From the NCBI GenBank assembly GCA_019113665.1, contig DXGW01000067.1, positions 1-16,079 of the forward strand: a DNA stretch of 16,079 nt, read 5' to 3'. Shown one piece after another: positions 6,018 through 12,579 of the stretch. This DNA is from Candidatus Alistipes excrementipullorum (GTDB lineage Bacteria > Bacteroidota > Bacteroidia > Bacteroidales > Rikenellaceae). A program made the translations under genes and the position numbers. Position 1 is the first letter of the stretch, and every line of letters starts with the position of its first letter. The notes under the pieces are model-generated. The model saw nothing but the letters and a program-made list of their open reading frames with translations, did not search any database and was not told where the DNA came from.

Positions 6018-7098
6018 GCCGTTGCTGACGCTCGACGGACGCCGCATCGTCTCGATCGGGCGTTACGGCGACGGGGAGCTCGACCGCATGGAGGGGATCG
6101 AGTTCTACGCCGGCATACTCATACCCGGAATGGTCGACGCCCATTGCCACCTCGAACTGTCATACCTGCGCGGCGCCATAGCGCCGGGCGGCGGTTTTGC
6201 AGCCTTTGCCGCAGGCATGGCGCGCGAGAGGGGGCGTTTCTCCGACGTCGAGAGGTTCGAGGCGATGCGCCGGGCCGACCGTGAGTTGTGGGAGGGCGGC
6301 ATCGACGCCGTCGGCGACATAGCCAACGGCGGGACATCGTTTGCCGTCAAGGCCGCGAGCCGCATACGCTACCGCACCTTCGCCGAGGTCTTCGGGCTGC
6401 GCACCGCATCGACGGAGCAGGCCGCGGCGCTGCTCGGCAACCCCGCCACTTCGGCCACACCCCACTCCACATATTCGCTGCAGGACGACATCTTCAAGTC
6501 GATATGCCGTGACGGCAACCGAGCGCCGCTGTCGATACACTTCATGGAGACTCCGGCCGAGCAGGAGCTCTACGACGGGCACGGGGCGCTGCACGACTGG
6601 TATCTGACCCAGGGGTTCGAATGCGATTTCCTGCACTACGGTTCTCCGGCCGAGCGTGTGGCGGCAAGCGTCCCGCGCGACCGCAGCGTACTGCTCATAC
6701 ACTGCTGCTGCGTCGGCCAGCGCGACATCGACATCATCATGGAACACTTCACGGCACCGGTCTACTGGGTGCTGTGCCCGCGGTCGAACGGCTACATTTC
6801 GGGCCTTGCGCCCGACACCGGGCTTCTGCGCCGCAACGGCCTCAACGTCTGTGTGGGTACGGATTCGCTCGCATCGAACAGCTCGCTCTCGATGCTCGAC
6901 GAGATGAAGGCCCTGGGCGACGTGCCGCTGGACGAGCTCCTGACATGGGCCACACGCAACGGCGCCGCCGCACTGGGCATGGGCGACAGCCTCGGCTCGA
7001 TCGAAGAGGGGCGCGAGTGCGGTCTCTGCGCAATATCGGGCATCGACTACGCGAACATGAGGCTTACCGAAGCCTCGCGCCTGCAGCGCATAGCCTGA
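5965..7098 (+). CDS. Metal-dependent amidohydrolase (deaminase/chlorohydrolase type), 377 aa
   Basis: The protein shows the amidohydrolase superfamily signature: a metal-binding HxH at H60/H62 (VDAHCHLELS), a substrate-site PHSTYSL at H167, H192 with E195 (SIHFMETPAE), H246 (LIHCCCV), CPRSN at 271-275, and the catalytic Asp300 in GTDSLASN. This set fits the cytosine deaminase/chlorohydrolase branch that also contains aminodeoxyfutalosine deaminase (MqnX) and SAH/MTA deaminases. I cannot decide the substrate. It is cytoplasmic, with no signal peptide. The start at 5965 is kept although it overlaps the upstream gene by 53 nt, because the N-terminal strand (MRRIASHLALLPTGIV) is a normal part of the fold and later Met codons would remove it. 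The HCCCV sequence after the third metal histidine is unusual; HN-type residues are more typical. Confidence 0.85.
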   Translation: MRRIASHLALLPTGIVDRPLLTLDGRRIVSIGRYGDGELDRMEGIEFYAGILIPGMVDAHCHLELSYLRGAIAPGGGFAAFAAGMARERGRFSDVERFEAMRRADRELWEGGIDAVGDIANGGTSFAVKAASRIRYRTFAEVFGLRTASTEQAAALLGNPATSATPHSTYSLQDDIFKSICRDGNRAPLSIHFMETPAEQELYDGHGALHDWYLTQGFECDFLHYGSPAERVAASVPRDRSVLLIHCCCVGQRDIDIIMEHFTAPVYWVLCPRSNGYISGLAPDTGLLRRNGLNVCVGTDSLASNSSLSMLDEMKALGDVPLDELLTWATRNGAAALGMGDSLGSIEEGRECGLCAISGIDYANMRLTEASRLQRIA

Positions 7099-7119
7099 CG
7101 CGGGCTTCCTGCGCGCGAC

Positions 7120-7165
7120 ACCACGGCCATCTCGGACACAATACCACGGCCATCTCGGACGCAAC
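7120..7165. repeat. Tandem 23-bp repeat, two copies
   Basis: Copies at 7120-7142 and 7143-7165 share the core ACCACGGCCATCTCGGAC and differ at 2 of 23 positions. They start 22 bp after the amidohydrolase stop codon. The copies are adjacent without spacers. Confidence 0.8.
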
Positions 7166-7249
7166 AGCCTGCGCCGCGACGGCTGCCTTCTGCCAAGGCC
7201 GCGGCACATGACCGCCCACAGGGCAATGCCGCCCGTTACACCCGCAAAA

Positions 7250-7315
7250 CGGGCAGGGCGAAAGCCCCAAACAGGCAGGACGAAAGCCCCAAACAGGCAG
7301 GGCGAAATCCTCCCC
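7250..7315. repeat. Tandem 22-bp repeat, three copies, GNRA-type hairpin core
   Basis: Copies at 7250-7271, 7272-7293 and 7294-7315 share GGCAGGRCGAAA. The first two also share the AGCCCCAAA end; the third has diverged at its 3' end. Copy 1 contains GGGC-GAAA-GCCC (7256-7267), a 4-bp stem closed by a GNRA tetraloop. Copies 2 and 3 keep GAAA but carry a stem mismatch. The array ends 8 bp from the patatin stop codon on the opposite strand. Confidence 0.8.
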
Positions 7316-7323
7316 AAAGACAA

Positions 7324-9594
7324 TCAATAAAACAACCCCTTCGGCGAGAAGATAAGCATTCCGAAATTGAATGTCAGATAGGTATTGTTCCAGTTGTCGA
7401 GGTCGTACTTCGTGAGGGCGAGGCTCACGGGGCCGACGGCCGTATGGTATACTACCGAGAGGTCGGCGATGTAATGCCAGTTGGAGTCGGTGTACATCTT
7501 GTCGCGGAACATGGCATAGAAACCGGCCCGCACCATCAGGTTGTCGATGATGTTGAATGTCGGCATGACGCCGGCGGCCACGAACTTCGCGGCGCGGAAG
7601 TCGGGCATGCAGATCATGTTCGAATGGGGGATCGGGGCATACAGCGGCGATGACATGACGGTCGTTTCGGGGCTTTCGAATCGCGGGTGCGCCGTGAAGA
7701 CGCCGTCGACCTCATAGCCGAGCGAGAACCACTTGACCGCCGGGAAACGGAAATACTGCTCCCACGTCACGCGGGCACCGGGCCACTGTTTGCGCTGCTG
7801 TTTTTCGCCTGTCGGCTCGTCGGTCAGGGGATTGCGCCTGTACTTGTCCTGTCCGAAGATGTATATGCCCGACACCGTGAGGTTCGTTCCCCTGGTCGGG
7901 AAGAGCGGTACGTCGAGCGTATTGCGCTGCAGTTCGAGCATCGCCCCGACGAAGACGAACCGCGTGGGGTCCTCCCAGTCGCTCATTCGGTACGTGGTCT
8001 CGCCGCCGTGCACGACGGCACGCAGCACGCTCTTTTTGGTGAGGGCCACGCCCACACCCACCGAACCGAAATTCTCCTTGCTCTTGATGTTCCAGCTGTT
8101 GTCCACGCGCGTGAGGTTTCCGAAGTTGCCGTGCAGCGTGTTCATCACGCCGAAGTTGTACGAATAGTCGATGAACATCGGGTAACGCTGGAAGAAGGTC
8201 GTGCGGCCGCCGAGACGCCCGACGTTGCATATCGTTCCCAGGTAGAGGTCGAGGAAAGCCTGCTGGGCCACGCGGCCAATGGTTTCATACCTCAGGCTGA
8301 TGAGTGCCTGGTTGAAGGCTGTCGACGAGACGTTCCCGCCGAACGATATCTTGAACGACGGCCGCGCCTGCAGGTTCAGCCCGGCGGTATAGCGGCCGCT
8401 CCCGGCCGAATATGTCACCGACGGGTAGTCGGCCACGAAGTCGTTCTCGGCCAGCAGGTCGTAGACCCTGTTGCGCAACTCGTCGAACGACAGCTCGCGC
8501 GGACGGTCCGACTTGTCGTAGAGTTGCATCATGTCACCGACGAAGGCTCTCTGCGAGCGTCTGAGGCCCTTGATCTCATAGTTGTCGAATATGAGCTGCG
8601 GCGACCGGCTGCGGAACTCGGCCCGCCGGCGCTCCACCTCTTCGACCGGCCGCCTCGACTTTACGGCCTCGCGTATCTGCGGCATTGCGGCCATGGCGTC
8701 CTCATAACCCTGCCTTATGATCATCTCGCCCTTGGCGAAGTCGAGCATTCCGGCATCGACGGCACGGTCGATCATCACGCCGCGCCCTTCGGGCAGCGAG
8801 TAGTCGGTATTCGTCGTCATGAGCATCAGTGCCTGGTCGACTATGTTGCTTTCGTTGTTCACGGGGGTATTGCCCGACGTGCACTTGGAGCCTATGTAGA
8901 AGTCGGGGTGGAAATCCTCCTCGAGCGAGCGCCACGGGAAGTTGTCGAATAGTCCGCCGTCATAGAGCAGCATCGAGTCTATCTCCACGGGCTTGAAGAC
9001 CAGCGGCAGCGACATCGAGGCACGTATAGCCTTGCCGAGGTCGCCGTTCTTGAAAACCGTGCCGCGGCGGGCGTTCATGTCGCTTGCGAGGCACCTGAAC
9101 GGCACCATGAGCGAGTCGAAATCGCCGTTCGAAGCCACCGTGGCGGGCTGGAACAGCCCGACGAGCGCAAGGTCGATGCTTGCCGACGAGATGAGGTTCC
9201 CGGGCATCTGCAGCACCTTTTCGCCCTGACGGCGTGACTTGAGGTTGAGTCTCAGGGTCACGGCCGAGGGGAGTTCGAGCATCTGGCGGTAGAAGTGCCT
9301 GTGGCTGGCGTCTATTTTGCCCGTGGCCCACCTTTCGACCTCGCCCGATGCGACTATGGCCTTCATTTCGTCGGGCGAATAACCGGCGGCATAGAGGCCG
9401 GCGATGATGGCCCCCATCGAAGTGCCCGCAATATAGTCCACCGGTATCTCGTTCTCTTCGAGAGCCTGCAAAACGCCGATATGGTAAAGTCCCTTTGCGC
9501 CGCCTCCGCTGAAGACGACACCGACGCTCTGGGCGCATACCGTTGCGGCGGCGCACAGGGCCGCCAATATAAATACAAGCGTTTTACGGAACAT
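7324..9594 (-). CDS. Patatin-like phospholipase with POTRA and outer-membrane beta-barrel, 756 aa
   Basis: A Sec signal peptide (MFRKTLVFILAALCAAATVCA, cleaved before Q22) leads into a patatin domain of residues about 24-300. The oxyanion loop is FSGGGAKG at 28-35, the nucleophile elbow GTSMG holds Ser59, and the catalytic Asp212 sits in YDGGLFDNFP. Thus the Ser-Asp dyad is complete. Residues about 332-410 look like a POTRA domain (LIFDNYEIKGL..., SFDELRNRVYDLLAENDF). The remaining ~340 residues alternate as amphipathic strands rich in Tyr and Phe and end in GLFY, typical of a BamA/TamA-like 16-strand barrel with a terminal aromatic. The architecture resembles type Vd autotransporters (PlpD type) and Bacteroidetes patatin-BamA proteins. 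Its likely role is a lipase displayed on or released through the outer membrane. The lipid substrate is unknown. It is monocistronic and divergent from pheS. Confidence 0.92.
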   Translation of the reverse strand: MFRKTLVFILAALCAAATVCAQSVGVVFSGGGAKGLYHIGVLQALEENEIPVDYIAGTSMGAIIAGLYAAGYSPDEMKAIVASGEVERWATGKIDASHRHFYRQMLELPSAVTLRLNLKSRRQGEKVLQMPGNLISSASIDLALVGLFQPATVASNGDFDSLMVPFRCLASDMNARRGTVFKNGDLGKAIRASMSLPLVFKPVEIDSMLLYDGGLFDNFPWRSLEEDFHPDFYIGSKCTSGNTPVNNESNIVDQALMLMTTNTDYSLPEGRGVMIDRAVDAGMLDFAKGEMIIRQGYEDAMAAMPQIREAVKSRRPVEEVERRRAEFRSRSPQLIFDNYEIKGLRRSQRAFVGDMMQLYDKSDRPRELSFDELRNRVYDLLAENDFVADYPSVTYSAGSGRYTAGLNLQARPSFKISFGGNVSSTAFNQALISLRYETIGRVAQQAFLDLYLGTICNVGRLGGRTTFFQRYPMFIDYSYNFGVMNTLHGNFGNLTRVDNSWNIKSKENFGSVGVGVALTKKSVLRAVVHGGETTYRMSDWEDPTRFVFVGAMLELQRNTLDVPLFPTRGTNLTVSGIYIFGQDKYRRNPLTDEPTGEKQQRKQWPGARVTWEQYFRFPAVKWFSLGYEVDGVFTAHPRFESPETTVMSSPLYAPIPHSNMICMPDFRAAKFVAAGVMPTFNIIDNLMVRAGFYAMFRDKMYTDSNWHYIADLSVVYHTAVGPVSLALTKYDLDNWNNTYLTFNFGMLIFSPKGLFY

Positions 9595-9610
9595 ATTTCA
9601 AAAAATTTGT

Positions 9611-9618
9611 AACTTTGT
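9611..9618 (+). promoter_or_regulatory. -7 element of the pheS promoter
   Basis: TAACTTTG matches TAnnTTTG exactly. No good -33 element is visible; the upstream position falls in the first codons of the divergent patatin gene. The expected start near 9625 leaves a leader of about 45 nt. Confidence 0.55.
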
Positions 9619-9626
9619 ACGTTTAT

Positions 9627-9639
9627 AGGCAGTGCCTAA
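9627..9639. promoter_or_regulatory. 13-bp palindrome between divergent promoters (candidate operator)
   Basis: TAGGCA (9627-9632) and TGCCTA (9634-9639) form a perfect inverted repeat around one G. It lies over the predicted start site of pheS and the -7/start region of the patatin gene, where a bound dimeric repressor could affect both. No cognate regulator is in view. Confidence 0.45.
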
Positions 9640-9667
9640 AATTAGACAAAAAGAATAAAACGTCAAA
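9637..9667 (-). promoter_or_regulatory. Promoter of the patatin-barrel gene
   Basis: On the minus strand TTTG (9667-9664) is followed after 19 bp by TAATTTTA (9644-9637), one mismatch from TAnnTTTG. The predicted start near 9630 gives a leader of about 36 nt. It overlaps the pheS transcription start on the other strand. Confidence 0.45.
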
Positions 9668-9669
9668 AT

Positions 9670-10698
9670 ATGAACGACAAAATCAACGAACTGTTGCGTC
9701 GCGTGGAGGAATTCAAACCCAAGGCGGCGGCCGAAGTAGAGGAGTTCCGCATCAGGATACTGGGCAAGAAGGGAGAGCTGAACGCCCTTCTCGATGAGTT
9801 CAAGAGCGTGGCTCCGGAGTACAAACGCGAATTCGGACAGAAGCTCAACCGCCTGAAGAGCGAGGCCATCGAGCGTGTCAACACGCTCCGCGAGCAGTTT
9901 GCCGCACAGGCCGAGAGCGCCGGCAGCGACGCATGCGGCGACATGACCCGTCCCGCAAGCGGCGAGACGCTCGGTTCGCGCCACCCCATTTCGCTCGTAC
10001 GCAACCAGATAACCGACATTTTCTCGCGTCTGGGCTACACCATAGCCGAGGGTCCGGAGATCGAGGACGACTGGCATGTCTTCTCGGCGCTCAACTTCCC
10101 TCCCGAGCACCCGGCGCGCGACATGCAGGACACGTTCTTCATCGAGAAGAACCCCGACGTGCTGTTGCGCACCCACACCTCGTCGATACAGGTCCGCACG
10201 ATGGAGCGTCAGAAACCGCCTATCCGTGTGGTATGCCCGGGCCGCGTTTTCCGCAACGAGGCCATTTCGTACCGTGCGCACTGCATCTTCCACCAGGTCG
10301 AGGGACTCTACATCGACGAAGGGGTATCGTTCGCCGACCTGAAGCAGTCGATACTCTACTTCGCCAAGGAGATGTTCGGCGAGAGTGCGACCATTCGCAT
10401 GCGTCCCTCCTACTTCCCCTTCACCGAGCCGTCGGCCGAGGTCGACGTATCGTGCAACCTCTGCGGCGGCAAGGGCTGCAACGTCTGCAAGGGTACGGGC
10501 TGGCTTGAGATCATGGGTTGCGGCATGGTCGACCCCAACGTCCTGAAGTCGTGCGGCATAGATCCCGGGAAGTATTCGGGATTCGCCTTCGGCATGGGTG
10601 TTGAGCGTATCGCGATGCTGAAGTACGGTGTCAAGGACCTGCGTCTCTACTTCGAGAACGACGTACGGTTCCTCCACCAGTTCGACAGTGCACTCTGA
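9670..10698 (+). CDS. pheS: Phenylalanine--tRNA ligase alpha subunit
   Basis: PheS is the catalytic alpha chain of the alpha2-beta2 enzyme that charges tRNA-Phe in the cytoplasm. The 342-residue length is normal. An N-terminal coiled-coil tRNA-binding arm (about 1-85) precedes the class II catalytic core. Motif 1 lies in GYTIAEGPEIEDDWHVFSALNFP (122-144), motif 2 in VCPGRVFRNEAISYRAHCIFHQVEG (188-212) and motif 3 in GFAFGMGVERIAMLKYG (304-320). Between motifs 2 and 3, four cysteines (C262, C265, C270, C273) form a knuckle-like C-x2-C-x4-C-x2-C. Many bacterial PheS proteins carry a similar cysteine-rich insert. The beta subunit gene pheT is not adjacent, as is common in Bacteroidetes to my knowledge. 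The ATG at 9670 follows a TAnnTTTG promoter by about 50 nt. Confidence 0.97.
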   Translation: MNDKINELLRRVEEFKPKAAAEVEEFRIRILGKKGELNALLDEFKSVAPEYKREFGQKLNRLKSEAIERVNTLREQFAAQAESAGSDACGDMTRPASGETLGSRHPISLVRNQITDIFSRLGYTIAEGPEIEDDWHVFSALNFPPEHPARDMQDTFFIEKNPDVLLRTHTSSIQVRTMERQKPPIRVVCPGRVFRNEAISYRAHCIFHQVEGLYIDEGVSFADLKQSILYFAKEMFGESATIRMRPSYFPFTEPSAEVDVSCNLCGGKGCNVCKGTGWLEIMGCGMVDPNVLKSCGIDPGKYSGFAFGMGVERIAMLKYGVKDLRLYFENDVRFLHQFDSAL

Positions 10699-10709
10699 GA
10701 CGTACCCGA

Positions 10710-10734
10710 GCGGCACCGGCCACTGAAGTGCCGC
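10710..10734 (+). terminator. Hairpin between pheS and the TPR gene (weak terminator or attenuator)
   Basis: GCGGCAC (10710-10716) pairs with GTGCCGC (10728-10734) around an 11-nt loop, starting 12 nt after the pheS stop. No T-tract follows (GTAAAGATG), so efficient intrinsic termination is doubtful. No TAnnTTTG promoter is seen in the 76-bp gap, so the downstream operon may depend on read-through from pheS. Confidence 0.4.
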
Positions 10735-10765
10735 GTAAAGATGTATTCATAAAACTGAAAAAAAC

Positions 10766-10772
10766 GGAGAGG
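10766..10772 (+). promoter_or_regulatory. Shine-Dalgarno-like GGAGAGG before the TPR gene
   Basis: GGAGAGG lies just upstream of the ATG at 10775 in an A-rich context. It supports this start over later Met codons, which would cut into the signal sequence. Confidence 0.5.
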
Positions 10773-10774
10773 AT

Positions 10775-12574
10775 ATGCGCCGGACGGCAGCCATACTGAT
10801 GCTGGGACTCTTTTTCAGCTGCGGGTTCATCAAGGCCCCGCAGCGTGCCGACGTGCACACGGAGCCGCTCCCGGCAGATTCGCTCCGCAGCCTCTATCTC
10901 TACACCGACGGCGTCAAGCGCAACTGCATCGACAACGACACACTCGGGGCCCGGCGGCTGTTCATGGCAGCCATAGCCAACGATTCGACGTATGCCCCGG
11001 CCTATTACGAGCTTGCCGCGAGCCTCGTGTACGACTCGACCGACCGGGCCATAGATTATGCCCGCCGGGCGGTCGGTCTCGACAGCACGAACAAGTGGTA
11101 CCTGCAGCTCTACGGCCAGTCGCTGATCGTCGGCAGCCGTTACGGCGAGGCCATACCGGTATTCGAGAAGCTGGTTCGTACGGAGCGCAATCCCGAACAT
11201 TTCCGCCTTCTGGCGGCGCTCTACGACGGTACCGAGCGGCCGTATTCGGCCATAGCCATACTCGACTCGGCCGATTCGCAGTTCGGTCGCATGCCCTACC
11301 TCGACGAGATGAAGCGCCGCCTGCTGCTTCGCACGATGCAGTACGACCGGGCGCTTGCCGAGGCCGAGAGGTCGGTGGCGGAGGCACCCTACCTTCCCGA
11401 GAACCACATGGCCCTGGGCGAGGTCTACGAGGTCACGGGCAAGGATTCGCTTGCCGAGGCGTCGTACCGCCGGGGCGTATCGGCCGATTCGACGAGTGTT
11501 GCGGCATGGGCTTCACTGGCCGACTTCTACAACCGCCGGGGCGATTACCGTTCGTACCTCGACGTTGTGGGGAGGCTCTTCCGCATGGACAACTTCCCGA
11601 CCATCGAGAAGACGAGCATCTTCCGCCGGCTGACGGGCAACCGCAAGTTCTACCGCGAATACTACCCGCAGATAGATGTCCTTGCCGCGTCGCTCTATCT
11701 GAACAATACGGATAACCGCGACGTGGTGAACCTCTATGCCGGTCACCTCATAAGTTCGGGTCGCATCGACCAGGCGCTGGAGATATACAAGGCCCGCAGC
11801 CGCGAGGCGAATCCCGACATGGAGAGTTTCATGACCGTCATGGAGATCGAGAGCTACCTCGGCCATGCCGATTCGGTCAGTCTCTATCTCGACCGGGCGT
11901 TGAAGCTCTTTCCCGAGAATGCCGACCTCTACATGCGCCGCGGGCATCTGGCCATGCTCGGCAGGCGCAACGACGAAGCCATCGACAGCTACCGCGAAGC
12001 ACTCAGATACGCGACCAGCGACACTGTCCGCAGCGAGTTGTGGGGCTGCATCGGAGACGTCTGGCATCAGAGGGCCGAGCAGCGGCTGCCCGAAGGGGTG
12101 CAGGCCGAGAGCGATGCGGGTATCGCATGGCTCGGCAGGGACGGCGGTGCGCGGCGCGACATGAAGCGCTGCTACGAGGCCTATGACCGTGCCCTGGAGT
12201 ACTTCGGCGACAATGCGAGCGTACTGAACAACTACGCCTACTTCCTGAGCCTCGAAGGGCGCGACCTCGACCGGGCGCTGAGCATGTCGGGCCGGGCGAC
12301 GGAGATAGCCGACAACAACCCGACCTTTCTGGACACCCATGCCTGGGTGCTCTACACGATGGGACGCTACACCGAGGCCAAGAAGGTGATGCGCCAGGCC
12401 ATATCGCTCGACAACAGCGGCAGTGCTTCGCTGCAGCTGCACTATGGTGACATTCTTGCGGCGCTGGGCGAGAAGTTCATGGCCGAGATCTACTGGCGCA
12501 AGGCTCTGGAGAAGGGATTCGACGGGGCCTCGATCGAGCGGCGCATCGCGAATCTCGAACAACAGCAGGAGTGA
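10775..12574 (+). CDS. TPR-repeat lipoprotein, 599 aa
   Basis: A short signal (MRRTAAILMLGLFFSC) ends at Cys16 with a lipobox-like FFSC, so the protein is probably lipid-anchored facing the periplasm. The rest is helical tetratricopeptide repeat. Clear units occur near 60-100 (ARRLFMAAIANDSTYAPAYYELAAS), 115-135, 190-240 (DRALAEAERSVAEAPYLPENHMALGEVY), 320-345, 370-410 (ENADLYMRRGHLAMLGRRNDEAIDSYREAL) and 485-575 (LNNYAYFLSLEGRDLDRALSMSGRA, DTHAWVLYTMGRYTEAKKVMRQAI). TPR arrays act as protein-interaction scaffolds, and the partner is unknown. The stop overlaps or nearly abuts the next gene, an EnvC-like cell-wall hydrolase regulator. A shared role in envelope growth or division is therefore plausible, by context. 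Similar TPR genes precede EnvC-like genes in other Bacteroidales to my recollection. Confidence 0.88.
   Translation: MRRTAAILMLGLFFSCGFIKAPQRADVHTEPLPADSLRSLYLYTDGVKRNCIDNDTLGARRLFMAAIANDSTYAPAYYELAASLVYDSTDRAIDYARRAVGLDSTNKWYLQLYGQSLIVGSRYGEAIPVFEKLVRTERNPEHFRLLAALYDGTERPYSAIAILDSADSQFGRMPYLDEMKRRLLLRTMQYDRALAEAERSVAEAPYLPENHMALGEVYEVTGKDSLAEASYRRGVSADSTSVAAWASLADFYNRRGDYRSYLDVVGRLFRMDNFPTIEKTSIFRRLTGNRKFYREYYPQIDVLAASLYLNNTDNRDVVNLYAGHLISSGRIDQALEIYKARSREANPDMESFMTVMEIESYLGHADSVSLYLDRALKLFPENADLYMRRGHLAMLGRRNDEAIDSYREALRYATSDTVRSELWGCIGDVWHQRAEQRLPEGVQAESDAGIAWLGRDGGARRDMKRCYEAYDRALEYFGDNASVLNNYAYFLSLEGRDLDRALSMSGRATEIADNNPTFLDTHAWVLYTMGRYTEAKKVMRQAISLDNSGSASLQLHYGDILAALGEKFMAEIYWRKALEKGFDGASIERRIANLEQQQE
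12567..12571 (+). promoter_or_regulatory. Shine-Dalgarno AGGAG deciding the start of the EnvC-like gene
   Basis: AGGAG lies 8 nt upstream of the ATG at 12580. The alternative GTG at 12571 overlaps this site itself and has no site of its own. The ATG is therefore preferred, placing the start 5 nt after the upstream stop codon. Confidence 0.6.
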
Positions 12575-12579
12575 CGACA

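Larger units (their letters stand above)
7099..7323. other. Convergent intergenic region with tandem repeats
   Basis: These 225 bp separate the stop of the amidohydrolase gene from the stop of the patatin gene. No gene is supported. The region holds a two-copy 23-bp repeat, a three-copy 22-bp repeat, and a GCCCGTT/AACGGGC inverted repeat (7231-7237 with 7248-7254). The inverted repeat lacks a clear T-tract on either strand, so transcription termination here is not obvious. Confidence 0.7.

Noticed and set aside
7250..7315. CRISPR array
   Set aside because: The repeats are contiguous with no unique spacers, only three copies exist, and no cas gene is present.
7687..8952. Plus-strand ORF of 421 codons within the patatin-barrel gene
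   Set aside because: It is antisense to an unmistakable patatin/POTRA/barrel protein and has a biased, motif-free composition.
12571..12573. GTG start for the EnvC-like gene
   Set aside because: The ATG at 12580 has AGGAG at a spacing of 8 nt and begins a cleaner signal peptide. The GTG overlaps the Shine-Dalgarno sequence.
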